Source: Variovorax jilinensis
GTDB lineage: Bacteria > Pseudomonadota > Gammaproteobacteria > Burkholderiales > Burkholderiaceae_C
DNA: 64,000 nt
Direction: 5' to 3'
Assembly: GCF_030316885.1 (NCBI RefSeq)
Contig: NZ_JASZYQ010000007.1
Span: 1-64,000 of the forward strand
The position numbers and the translations under genes were made by a program. This document shows positions 53,115-62,329 of the stretch, one piece after another. A model generated the notes under the pieces. It saw nothing but the letters and a program-made list of their open reading frames with translations, did no database searches and was not told the DNA's origin. Within the stretch, counting starts at the first letter, position 1, and the number at the start of each line of letters is the position of its first letter.

Positions 53115-53708
53115 TCTGCGTCGGAGGACCGCATGCCGTACAGCCGTCGGATGCGTAGCGAACAGCGCAAGGCACCCACGCGCAGCCAGGAACTGCTGGC
53201 TGACGTCCATAGCGCCTGGCTGACGTCCTCCGCTTGCCGCCGCCGGTGTCTCCGCTCCGTAGAGTTTGATTTTTAGAGGGCGTAACCAGATGTTGTTAAT
53301 TGTAGCAGGGCCGACTCTCATTCAGGCACTCTGCGACCGAGTATGAAGGCTGGTTCGACGCGCTCAGAAGCCCAGTCAACAAGCTCATCTCCAAGCAGGC
53401 GTTTTTCATGAGTGCACGTCGTACCTCAGAGGACGATTTGCGTTCGTGTTGCCATCGTCTCCCGGCCAGAGCGCACCCCGAGCAACCCGAGGTCCGAGGC
53501 CCTTCGTGGGACGGTCGCCGTACGTAGGCGAAGCTGATGTGGCGACCCCCCGTGCAAGCGCACTGCGACGAGTCTGGCATGCAGTTGCAGTGCACGGCCT
53601 TTTGGCGGCGTTGCCACCGCAAAGCCGCACTTGGTGAGATGCCACGAGCAGTTTCAAGCGGTACTCAACGCCAGCGTTATGCTGCCTGCGAGCGCGGCGA
53701 TCGGATCC
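53115..53708. other. 594-bp region between two defence operons
   Basis: No gene is supported. It contains the CBASS promoter region near 53115-53280. The middle has short open frames without motifs. Both flanking genes point left, so the right part is the 3' flank of the HNH operon. I see no clear terminator or mobile-element relic. Confidence 0.4.
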
Positions 53709-54632
53709 TCAGGTCGAAGCGAGGAAGGATTCGAAGCGCATTGCCAGTCGATCTCTGTCAGGTCGATCCCGCGTTCGCTGTGGCAGATGAAGCTGCCCCA
53801 GGTGGAGCCGTTTCAAAGCCTCCAACAGGGGGCCATCGTTCTGAGCTCGCAGGCGCTCTGAGACGTGCACTTTGAACGACGGATCGATGCCGATGAGATG
53901 CGCGTCAAAGGCCGCGTGATGGATCTTCGACAGCGGGATACCGTTAGGTACAACGGGCTGCCCCAGATCTTCATGGCCGTCGGAGATGATATGTGCAGCA
54001 TCGAGCAGCAGCGCCTCCGGTAAGCCGGACAACGCGCACCGTCCTCGGTAGGCCGCGATCACCGCGTCGCGGAACGACGCTTGGTGCAATCGCTGCTGAA
54101 CCTGTCTCAGGGCGTAACGTCGTTCGACAACGTCTGTAGGAATCTCCGTTTGCCCCGGCATGCCAAATGCCACGTTCGCCTTGAGCGCTTGCCGATTCCA
54201 TCCTGAAATGAAGGCCGGGATGATGGCCTGATAGCGTCCCGGCGACGTGCCCAGGAAATAGATGAAAGGGATCTGGGATTCGAGCGCCTCGCGCAGCCAC
54301 ACGTTGTCCGCTGCATCTGGGTTTTGACCCATGAAGGCATAGGAGACCGACTCCTGGCCTTCGTAGATCTGCTTGTGCACCTCGCGCTGGTCGTCGTACC
54401 AGACCTTGGCCCCTGACTTGGGATAGACCGTCCGGATCGAGAGCAGGTAGCGCATCTGTCGTGGCTTGAAAATCCCCCTTTGCGGATTGATCAACGGGAG
54501 GCGCTCCCCCTTGAACATAAAGCCGGCCCGCAGATGGTCAGAGCTCAGGTGGTCGTTCAACGCCGCCAAACGCCGGACATGCGCAAAGGCGGCTGCCCGG
54601 ATCTCAGAGTCATCGCTGGAGAGGTCGCTCAT
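53709..54632 (-). CDS. HNH endonuclease
   Basis: ATG 54632 overlaps the helicase stop (ATGA) and gives 307 residues. The C-terminal HNH module reads RGRCALSGLPEALLLDAAHI, then NGIPLSKIHHAAFDAHLIG (zinc-less HNH pattern). The N-terminal part, with LINPQRGIFKPRQMRYLLSI, resembles the domain in front of many HNH restriction-like proteins, which may read DNA. Tight coupling to the helicase suggests a joint complex. Frames beginning at 55094 are artefacts. Confidence 0.87.
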   Translation of the reverse strand: MSDLSSDDSEIRAAAFAHVRRLAALNDHLSSDHLRAGFMFKGERLPLINPQRGIFKPRQMRYLLSIRTVYPKSGAKVWYDDQREVHKQIYEGQESVSYAFMGQNPDAADNVWLREALESQIPFIYFLGTSPGRYQAIIPAFISGWNRQALKANVAFGMPGQTEIPTDVVERRYALRQVQQRLHQASFRDAVIAAYRGRCALSGLPEALLLDAAHIISDGHEDLGQPVVPNGIPLSKIHHAAFDAHLIGIDPSFKVHVSERLRAQNDGPLLEALKRLHLGQLHLPQRTRDRPDRDRLAMRFESFLAST

Positions 54633-56521
54633 AGGCCTTCGACTTCTGCCTGCGGCTTCGACCGCCTGAGATGCGTGCGGAAATGTGCCGCCAAATCTGG
54701 ATCCGTGCAGTACACATAGCACCCCTTCATCCCGCGCGTCATGAGCGTGCGATACGTATTCCTCACGATCGCGTCCGCAAGGGCACGGGCTTTGACCGGG
54801 TCTTCCGCCAGCAGCTTTTTCAGCCCCTTGACCGACTGATCGGAAGAAGCCCGCTTCGAGGCGTCGGGGACCACGCTTCCATCGCGAAAACTCAAGTCCG
54901 GGCCAATGATCACGCCGACGTAGTCCAGCTCCAAGCCTTGGCAGGTGTGGATGCAGCCTACTTCCTCCATGGAGTCCGGCGCAACGATCCAGAGGCTGCC
55001 GTCCTTGTCCAAATTCCAACGGCGCTGGTAGCCAAAGTCGGGCAGGGTGATGTCCCAAGCTTGCGGGTCCCGCTTGCTGGGCCACTTCCAGCAATAGCCC
55101 GCCACCACCCTCGAGCGATTGTTCGTCTCGTTCTTGAGCGCGATGAGCGCATGCATCGCCGCGGGGTCATCGAAGACCCGAAAATCGTAGTCCGCGGTGT
55201 TCAAGCTCGAGTTGGCGGTCTGCCTCACGCCAAGGGTATGGTCCAGCCAGGCAAGGTAGCCGTCCGAGCCATTGCACCGGAACTGCGAGGACAGTTCGAG
55301 TTCGGTCACTTCGGCGCCGAGCGCCCGCGCATGCCGACGAAGCTCTTCCGTGTGGCCGATGTCAAACAGCGTGACGCGCTGGTCGTCGTCCACAAAGAAC
55401 ACGGTGCAGCGCGCGGAACGGATCAACTCCTTCACCTGGTTGTCGCCGAGGTTGCGGTAGAGGCCGCTTTTCTCGTTCAGACGGTGCGCCTCGTCCACAA
55501 TCAACGTGTCGTGGCTGTCGGCCTCATCGTTGACGAAGGCACCGGAGCCGCTGAACAAGTTGCTGATGCGCGACTTCGAGAAAGTCCCTGTCAACTTGGC
55601 CTCGTACACCGCGCGCGGCGCAGCGTTCTTGGAAACGTAGCGCACGTTGCGCTCGCGCGCGATGAGCGCGGCGAGCAAGTTGATCGCCACGACCGACTTG
55701 CCGGTCCCGGGTCCACCCTGGACGATGACCACTTGCTTGCGCTGAGCGGCGCGGGCCTCCGCTTGCAGGATAGTTTCGTGTACCACCTTCTGGTCATCGA
55801 TCAGTACGAACTCGGGCTTGCCTTGCAACAGACCCGCGACACTGTCGATCAGCATCTTGGATGGTCGGATGCGCCCGTTCTCGATCGCATACAGCGTACC
55901 CTTGCGGTCGCCGAAGCGCACATGTTCCCGGATAAAGGCCTGCAGCTTGCTGCGCTCGCGCATGAGGAAGAGCGGCGCACGATCCATGTGCGGCTGGTAG
56001 TGGGCGTGGTCGATCTCGCCGTCGCGCGGATGGTTGTGCAGGTAGGCACAGGGCTGCAGTGCCATGCCGCCATCCTGTACTGCGGCATTGAAGTCCTGCA
56101 AGAAGGTGGCGTACGACCAGGCCTGGTAGGACGGGTGCGGCCCCTCGCGTTCCGACGTGCGGCCACCGCGCCGTGCCCAGATCACCGCGTCCTTGTCACT
56201 GCGGCGCGATTCCGACCATTGCTTGAGCTCGATGATGACGACCTTCGAGCGGGCGGCAGCATCCTCGCCGGCAATGACGAAGTCGATGCGCTTGCGGCTC
56301 TGGGGCAACTGGTACTCGATCGCCACACCTGCATCCAATGGGATTTCCTCGTCCTGCAGCACCTTGGCCATCTCCAGCAAAGAGTACTTCCAAGCCTGAA
56401 TTTCGGAGGGGCCAACGCCATAGCCCGTGGCACTTCGAAACTGTCGAGACACCACCTCTTCGATGTCGTCGCGCAATGCGTGGTGAAGGAAATCGCGCTT
56501 GTTGGCTTGGTAGATGATCAC
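54629..56521 (-). CDS. PD-(D/E)xK-like nuclease fused to DUF2075 (Schlafen-3-like) helicase
   Basis: This 630-residue protein has an N-terminal region (about 1-260) containing RIDFVIAG (Asp80) and VVIIELKQW (Glu98, Lys100), a PD-(D/E)xK-type nuclease pattern. The helicase part has Walker A GGPGTGKS at 269-276, the DEAH box LIVDEAHRLNE at 343-346, a FVDDDQRV motif and a C-terminal TRGMKGCYVYC. DUF2075 helicases are linked to phage defence and nucleic-acid processing. The gene starts 12 bases after the MazG stop and overlaps the HNH gene. Confidence 0.9.
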   Translation of the reverse strand: MIIYQANKRDFLHHALRDDIEEVVSRQFRSATGYGVGPSEIQAWKYSLLEMAKVLQDEEIPLDAGVAIEYQLPQSRKRIDFVIAGEDAAARSKVVIIELKQWSESRRSDKDAVIWARRGGRTSEREGPHPSYQAWSYATFLQDFNAAVQDGGMALQPCAYLHNHPRDGEIDHAHYQPHMDRAPLFLMRERSKLQAFIREHVRFGDRKGTLYAIENGRIRPSKMLIDSVAGLLQGKPEFVLIDDQKVVHETILQAEARAAQRKQVVIVQGGPGTGKSVVAINLLAALIARERNVRYVSKNAAPRAVYEAKLTGTFSKSRISNLFSGSGAFVNDEADSHDTLIVDEAHRLNEKSGLYRNLGDNQVKELIRSARCTVFFVDDDQRVTLFDIGHTEELRRHARALGAEVTELELSSQFRCNGSDGYLAWLDHTLGVRQTANSSLNTADYDFRVFDDPAAMHALIALKNETNNRSRVVAGYCWKWPSKRDPQAWDITLPDFGYQRRWNLDKDGSLWIVAPDSMEEVGCIHTCQGLELDYVGVIIGPDLSFRDGSVVPDASKRASSDQSVKGLKKLLAEDPVKARALADAIVRNTYRTLMTRGMKGCYVYCTDPDLAAHFRTHLRRSKPQAEVEGL

Positions 56522-56533
56522 CGGGGTTCGCGC

Positions 56534-56884
56534 TCAAAGTTCGTTGTACTTCTTGCTGCTACCGCGCGCTTGATCGACGGGGTACTTCAAGTCGTTGAGC
56601 TGGAGCTTGGCCTGGGCGGCGGCGATCGGGTCGATGCCCAAGGCGCTGGCGAGCTGGACCAGATACAACAGGACGTCGGCCACCTCTGCGCCGACCGCGT
56701 CGCGCTTGGCGGGCGAGAGCGCCCGGCTCTGGTCTTCGGTAAGCCACTGGAAGTGTTCGAGCAGCTCGGCCGCTTCGACGGCCAGCGCAGCGCTGAGGTT
56801 CTTTGGCGAGTGGAACTGCTGCCAGTCGCGATCGGCAGCGAACTGTTCCAGCTGCTCGGCAAGGCCTCGGAGCGAATCGGTCAT
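56534..56884 (-). CDS. MazG-like nucleotide pyrophosphohydrolase
   Basis: ATG 56884 gives 116 residues with the all-alpha NTP pyrophosphohydrolase pattern: FHSPKNLSAALAVEAAELLE (EExxE-type metal site) and VGAEVADVLLYLVQLA (ExxD). It is a house-cleaning dCTP/dNTP pyrophosphatase relative (RS21-C6 type). It is the first gene of a three-gene operon with the nuclease-helicase and HNH genes. That position makes altered-nucleotide metabolism in defence a reasonable idea. A longer start at 57004 is possible but lacks support. Confidence 0.9.
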   Translation of the reverse strand: MTDSLRGLAEQLEQFAADRDWQQFHSPKNLSAALAVEAAELLEHFQWLTEDQSRALSPAKRDAVGAEVADVLLYLVQLASALGIDPIAAAQAKLQLNDLKYPVDQARGSSKKYNEL

Positions 56885-57178
56885 TGTCAGGATTGGCGCA
56901 TAGTTGAGCGGCTGACTAGTTATCCGCCTAGCAGCTCGTTGATACCCCCTGAGTGGTCGAGTATGCCTTCGGAATGCGGGCGCCTTGCGAATGTCGCCAC
57001 CCACCTTTGCGGAGCCGACAAGAGCCAGCTGGCCGACTACATTGGCATTTTTGCGAGAGTGAATCCGTCCATTTGTTCACGCGCCCTCGCAGCAGCGGGA
57101 ATGGGTCACTTGTGTGGAGGCGTATCTTTCGGTTACAAGTGATCACTTCCTCACTATTGGCTACCTGCCTCGCCCTCG

Positions 57179-60100
57179 ATGGAAACGCCCGTCGTCGATT
57201 CCTTGCGCGCACGTGCTCGGCGCATTGCCGCCGATGGCCGCTTCGTTTCCGTCGATGTCGAGGCCCATCCTGAGAAGGATGACCGGATCTTCGCGATCGG
57301 TGCCGTTCGTTCAGATGACACGGCCGGCTTCAGCAGCAACTGCTCGCCCGCCAAGGCACCCTCGGTGGCGGCTTCGCTCAACACCTTCGCCCGCGAGGGC
57401 AGAGCACTGTTGGGCCACAACATCCGCCGGCACGATGTTCCCTTGTTGAGAGATCAACTCCCTCAACTCGAGTGCTTGAGCTGGCCGGTGCTGGACACCC
57501 TGGAACTGTCGGCTCTTGCCTTCCCCAGCAAACCCTACCACCGGCTCGTCAAGGGCTACAAGCTCCTCAGCGACGAACGCAACAACCCGACCAAGGACGC
57601 GCGGGTGGCGCTGAACGTGCTCGAGGAGTCCGTCGAAGCGTTGCTCGAAACGAATGAGCAAGAGAGTTGGTGGCTGGCACTTCTGCATTGCTTGTTCCGC
57701 GACGACGAGGGCATGGCCACGCTGCTGTCCCAAATCCGCGAGGAGACAGCACCGTCCAGCGAAGCGGCAGCGCGCAGCGTTGCGAACCGCTTCGCCGGGC
57801 GCTGTTGTGCCACCCGCTTGCGCAGTCTGGCGCTGGACGTCGCAGGGGCAGTCGACAGCCACGATCCTTGGTCGCTCGCCTTCGCCCTCGGCTGGATCCG
57901 CGTCTCCGGCGGCAACTCCATCCTCCCGCACTGGGTCTTCCATGAACTGCCCGCTGTCCGACAGCTGATCGCCGACCTGCGCGAGATCGACTGCGGACAC
58001 CCCGACTGCGACTACTGCCGGCTGAACCACCACCCCGAGTCGCTGCTGTCGATGCTGTTCGGCAAGCCGAGCTTTCGGCCGGTGCCGGCGGCGCCCGATG
58101 GCAGCTCCCTGCAGCGCGCGATCGTCAGCGCTGGTCTGGCGCGCGAAAGCCTGCTGGCCGTGCTGCCGACCGGCGGGGGGAAATCCATCTGCTACCAGCT
58201 TCCCGCGCTCGTCCACTACCGCCGCTCGGGTCGATTGACCGTGGTGATCTCCCCGCTTCAGTCGCTGATGCGCGACCAAGTGGACAACCTCATGAAGGCC
58301 GACATCCAGTGTGCCGCCACGGTCAACGGCATGCTCACCCCCTTGGAGCGACGGGATGTCCTGGATCGCATCCGCCTGGGCGACGTCGGCATCGTGCTGG
58401 TCTCGCCCGAGCAGTTCCGAAGCCGAACCTTCGTGGAGGCGCTCCGGATGCGCGAGATCGCGGCCTGGGTGTTCGACGAGGCTCATTGCCTGTCTAAGTG
58501 GGGCCACGACTTCCGGACGGACTATCTTTACGTCTCCCGCTTCATCCGGGAGCAGTTCCCGGGCCAGGCACCGGTGGCGTGCTTCACCGCCACCGCCAAG
58601 CCCGATGTCATCGAGGACCTCTGCAGCCACTTCCAAGACAGCCTCCAGATCGAGCTGAAGACCTTCCTGGGTGGCCATGAGCGAACCAACCTGTCCTATG
58701 CGGTCGTGCCCACCTCGGGTGGAGAGAAGCCGCAGCGCATCGTCGAGCTCCTGCGCGACGGCCTGCGCAGGGAGGACGCGGCCGTGGTGTTCTGTGCCAC
58801 CCGCAAGAACGCCGAGACTCTCGCACAGATCGTTGCGCAGCAGGGCATCTCCTGCGGCTGCTACCACGGAGGACTGAGCGCCGACCTGCGCAAGGAGGCC
58901 CAGCGGCAATTCCTTGACGGCGAGCTGCAGGTGATCGCCGCCACCAATGCCTTTGGCATGGGAGTGGACAAGCCCAACGTGCGCCTGGTCATTCACGCGG
59001 ACATTCCCGGCTCCCTGGAGAACTACCTGCAGGAGGCGGGCAGGGCAGGGCGCGACGGCGAGGAGGCTCGGTGCGTACTGCTCTTCGACGAGCAGGATGT
59101 GGAGACCCAGTTCAAGCTTTCCTCCCGCTCACAGCTCTCGCAGCGGGATTTCAGTGGCCTGCTGCGCGCCCTGCGCGACCAGGCGAAGAAGCTGGGCAAG
59201 GACGAGATCGTCGTGTCGGCCAAGGAGCTCCTTGCGCAAAGCAGCGGCACCGCCATCGACGTCGATGCGCCAGACGCCTCCACCAAGGTGACCACCGCGA
59301 TCGCCTGGCTTGAGCGAAACGACTTTCTCAAGCGCAACGAGAACGCGACCAAGGTGTTTCCCGCGAGCCTGCGGGTGGCATCCCTGCAGGAAGCCAAGGA
59401 CCGGATCGACAAAGCGAACCTGCCGGCCAGCAAGCAGCAGAAGTTCCTGGCCGTCGCGATCGCGCTGTTTCGCTCCGACACGCCGGAGGGCCTGAGCACC
59501 GACGAGCTCATGCTCGATGCCGGCATCCAACCGGAGGAGTGCTTTCGGATCATCCACCAGCTGGCCAAGCTCGGAATCCTCGTCAACGACCTCGGGTTGA
59601 CGGTGCGCTTGATGTGCCGCGTGCGAGGTGCTTCTTCCATTCGCCTGGAATTCCTGTGCGCCATGGAAAAGGAGCTCCTGGACTTGATGTCGGAGCAGGC
59701 ACCCGACGCCGATCAGGACGAGTCGCACCAGCGCCTCAACCTGCGAGCGGTCTGCACCGAACTGCGTACGCGGCTCAAGGCGGACGGCGAAACGGTGCAG
59801 GTAGACCCATCGCAGGTGCGGGCCTGCCTGCGCTCAATGGCCGACGGATTCGGCTCCGGCAACGACAAGCGCAGCATGATCCAGCTGCAGGCCCTGGGGG
59901 ACGACACCCTGCGCGTGACCTTGCGTCGCTCATGGGCCCAGATCCGCAGGATCTGCGAGCTGCGACGCGCGGTGGCGCAAGTCACCCTCGATCGCCTGCT
60001 CGCGGAGGTGCCGGAGGGTGTCAAAGGCGCCTGCATGGTGGAGTGCAAGGCCCAGGCGCTGATCGATGCGCTGAACGACGATCTGGTCCTCAAGACCCAG

Positions 60101-62329
60101 TTGCGGGAACCCGAGGTGGCTCTCGAGAATGCCCTCCTGTACCTGCACCAGACTCGGGTGCTCGAGCTGGACAAGGGCCGCTCGGTGTTCCGCTCCGCGA
60201 TGACCATCCAGATGCAGGGCGAGACCTCCAGGCGGTTCACCGTGGCCGCCTTCGCGCCGCTGGAAGAGTTCTACAAGGAACGAACCCTCCAGACCCATGT
60301 CATGCACGAGTACGCCAAGCTCGGCGCGGAAGACCCGGCGAAGGCCCAGGACTTGGTCAAGGCGTACTTCACGCTGCCGCACAAGCAGTTCATCAAGGAG
60401 TTCTTCCGCGGACGCACGGATCTGTTGGAGCGCAAGACCACCGACGAGTCCTATCGTCGCATCGTCGACGACCTGCAGCACCCTGTGCAGGAAGCGCTCG
60501 TCACCCAATCGAAAACGGGCAATCACCTGGTCCTGGCGGGGCCGGGCTCAGGCAAGACACGTCTGATCGTGCACCGCATCGCCTACCTGTTGCGGGTACT
60601 TCGCGTCAGTCCTGGCCGCATCATCGCGCTCGCCTACAACCGGAGCGCTGCGGTCCAGCTGCGCCGACGCCTCCAAGCGCTGGCCGGAGACGACGGAAGG
60701 GGCGTGTTGGTCATGACCTACCACGCCATGGCGCTACGCTTGACCGGCACCAGCCTCGCGGGGGCCGAGCGCTCGGCCAGCGTGGTCGACTTCAAGAAGA
60801 TGCTCCAGGACGCGATCGATCTGCTCGAAGGCAGGAGCTCGGCGCTGACCGATGCGGATGAGCTCCGTGACCGGCTGCTGCAGGGGTATGAATACATCTT
60901 CGTCGACGAATATCAGGACATCGACGAGCAGCAGTACGCTCTGGTGAGCGCCTTGGCCGGCCGCCGGCGCGTCGATGCGGACAGCAAGCTGAGCATCATG
61001 GCGGTAGGGGATGACGACCAGAACATCTACTCCTTCAAGGGCGCGAACGTCGAGTTCATCCGGCGCTTTCGGGCCGACTACGAAGGAGAGCTCACGTACC
61101 TGGTCGAGAACTTCCGCTCCACCCAGAACATCATCGCTGCGGCCAATCATGTGATCCAGCGTGGCGCTGATCGGATGAAGGTCGATCATCCGATCCGGAT
61201 CGACGCCCGGCGCAAGGACGATCCGCACGGGGGGCGGTGGGCCGCTCTGGACGAAGAAGGCCATGGCGCGGTGCGGCTCCTGACCAGCCCGACCAGTCCG
61301 AACCTCCAAGCTCAGATCGTCTATGCGGAGATACAGCGCATCCGGCGCATCGATCCAGCCGTGAAGCTGTCAGAGATCGCGGTGCTCTGTCGCACGCATG
61401 CCCCGCTGGAGAAGATGCGGGCGATCTGTGAAGTCGAGGGGCTTCCTTGCGAGATCACCGGGCCTGAGGCAGCCAAGGGGCAGATTTCGCTGATGCGAAC
61501 GCGCGAGGGCTGGGCCTTGGCGCAAGCTCTACGCCGCCGCCAGGTGCGCATGGTTCGCTTGGGCGCGTTGCGCAGGCTGTTGAGTCGACAACGAGGCGCG
61601 CAACCCCGGAACGTAGCGCTGCAGGACCTGCAGGAGATCGTCGAGGAGACTGCTTCGACACTGCAGGCGGACGTCGTCCCTGCGGCGGAGGTGTTGGAAC
61701 TTCTGTACGAGGCTGCCGGAGAGAATTCACGCGATGGCCGGGAGAGTGCCATCAAGTTGATGACGGCGCACGCTGCGAAGGGCCTGGAGTTCGGCCACGT
61801 CATCGTGATGGACTGTGCCGACTGGCGTTGGGACCATGAGGACGAGAGGCGGCTTCTCTATGTCGCGATGACACGTGCGCGGCAGACGTTGTCTTTGATG
61901 CGGGCTGAAGGCGGGCGCAATCCGTACCTTGTGGATCTCGGGACGGTCAGTGGGGTGCAGGACCGCTTGCCGGCAGTTCGACCTCAGCATCGCGCGGAGC
62001 TTGAGCGTCGGTACGTGCTGCTCGGGCCCGCCGGCATGGACATTGGATTTGCAGGGCGCAACCCGCCGGAGGACCCGATCCATCGTTCGATCGCTGCCCT
62101 ACGTCCTGGCGATCGCGTAGAAATGAGGGGTCGTGCCCTTCACTCGATGAATGGCCAACTTGTCGGAAGGCTCGCCGCGAGCGTCGAAGAACGTCCATTG
62201 CAAGGAGGAGCCGCGCAGGTGATAGCGGTGATGGTGCGTACGCGGTCTCAGACGCCCGAAACATACTGGCCTTCCTTGAAATCCAATCAATGGGAGACGC
62301 CGCTTGTCGAGATTCAGCTGGGCGCATGA
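57179..62329 (+). CDS. three-part fusion: DEDDh exonuclease, RecQ helicase, UvrD/Rep helicase
   Basis: This is a 1716-residue protein. Residues about 20-150 form a DnaQ-like exonuclease (FVSVDVEAH with Asp26 and Glu28, LGHNIRRHD at 78-86 and Asp140). A Cys cluster, CGHPDCDYC, is at 272-280. The RecQ core is about 300-690, with LPTGGGKS at 329-336 and DEAH at 433-436. The UvrD/Rep part is about 1090-1600, with LAGPGSGKT near 1122, DEYQDIDEQQ near 1243 and VAMTRARQ near 1560. It is divergent from the MazG operon (294-bp gap). The stop is coupled to the next gene (ATGA). No clear ribosome-binding site precedes ATG 57179. Confidence 0.93.
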   Translation: METPVVDSLRARARRIAADGRFVSVDVEAHPEKDDRIFAIGAVRSDDTAGFSSNCSPAKAPSVAASLNTFAREGRALLGHNIRRHDVPLLRDQLPQLECLSWPVLDTLELSALAFPSKPYHRLVKGYKLLSDERNNPTKDARVALNVLEESVEALLETNEQESWWLALLHCLFRDDEGMATLLSQIREETAPSSEAAARSVANRFAGRCCATRLRSLALDVAGAVDSHDPWSLAFALGWIRVSGGNSILPHWVFHELPAVRQLIADLREIDCGHPDCDYCRLNHHPESLLSMLFGKPSFRPVPAAPDGSSLQRAIVSAGLARESLLAVLPTGGGKSICYQLPALVHYRRSGRLTVVISPLQSLMRDQVDNLMKADIQCAATVNGMLTPLERRDVLDRIRLGDVGIVLVSPEQFRSRTFVEALRMREIAAWVFDEAHCLSKWGHDFRTDYLYVSRFIREQFPGQAPVACFTATAKPDVIEDLCSHFQDSLQIELKTFLGGHERTNLSYAVVPTSGGEKPQRIVELLRDGLRREDAAVVFCATRKNAETLAQIVAQQGISCGCYHGGLSADLRKEAQRQFLDGELQVIAATNAFGMGVDKPNVRLVIHADIPGSLENYLQEAGRAGRDGEEARCVLLFDEQDVETQFKLSSRSQLSQRDFSGLLRALRDQAKKLGKDEIVVSAKELLAQSSGTAIDVDAPDASTKVTTAIAWLERNDFLKRNENATKVFPASLRVASLQEAKDRIDKANLPASKQQKFLAVAIALFRSDTPEGLSTDELMLDAGIQPEECFRIIHQLAKLGILVNDLGLTVRLMCRVRGASSIRLEFLCAMEKELLDLMSEQAPDADQDESHQRLNLRAVCTELRTRLKADGETVQVDPSQVRACLRSMADGFGSGNDKRSMIQLQALGDDTLRVTLRRSWAQIRRICELRRAVAQVTLDRLLAEVPEGVKGACMVECKAQALIDALNDDLVLKTQLREPEVALENALLYLHQTRVLELDKGRSVFRSAMTIQMQGETSRRFTVAAFAPLEEFYKERTLQTHVMHEYAKLGAEDPAKAQDLVKAYFTLPHKQFIKEFFRGRTDLLERKTTDESYRRIVDDLQHPVQEALVTQSKTGNHLVLAGPGSGKTRLIVHRIAYLLRVLRVSPGRIIALAYNRSAAVQLRRRLQALAGDDGRGVLVMTYHAMALRLTGTSLAGAERSASVVDFKKMLQDAIDLLEGRSSALTDADELRDRLLQGYEYIFVDEYQDIDEQQYALVSALAGRRRVDADSKLSIMAVGDDDQNIYSFKGANVEFIRRFRADYEGELTYLVENFRSTQNIIAAANHVIQRGADRMKVDHPIRIDARRKDDPHGGRWAALDEEGHGAVRLLTSPTSPNLQAQIVYAEIQRIRRIDPAVKLSEIAVLCRTHAPLEKMRAICEVEGLPCEITGPEAAKGQISLMRTREGWALAQALRRRQVRMVRLGALRRLLSRQRGAQPRNVALQDLQEIVEETASTLQADVVPAAEVLELLYEAAGENSRDGRESAIKLMTAHAAKGLEFGHVIVMDCADWRWDHEDERRLLYVAMTRARQTLSLMRAEGGRNPYLVDLGTVSGVQDRLPAVRPQHRAELERRYVLLGPAGMDIGFAGRNPPEDPIHRSIAALRPGDRVEMRGRALHSMNGQLVGRLAASVEERPLQGGAAQVIAVMVRTRSQTPETYWPSLKSNQWETPLVEIQLGA

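Noticed and set aside
54671-57142. 823-codon open frame on the plus strand
   Set aside because: It is antisense to the DUF2075 helicase and MazG genes, has no domain, and is explained by GC-rich third positions.
57311-58996. 561-codon open frame opposite the RecQ part
   Set aside because: Antisense to intact helicase motifs, with no recognisable domain.
59539-60861. 440-codon frame within the helicase fusion in another frame
   Set aside because: Arg/Gly/Pro-rich and without motifs; the main frame is conserved helicase.
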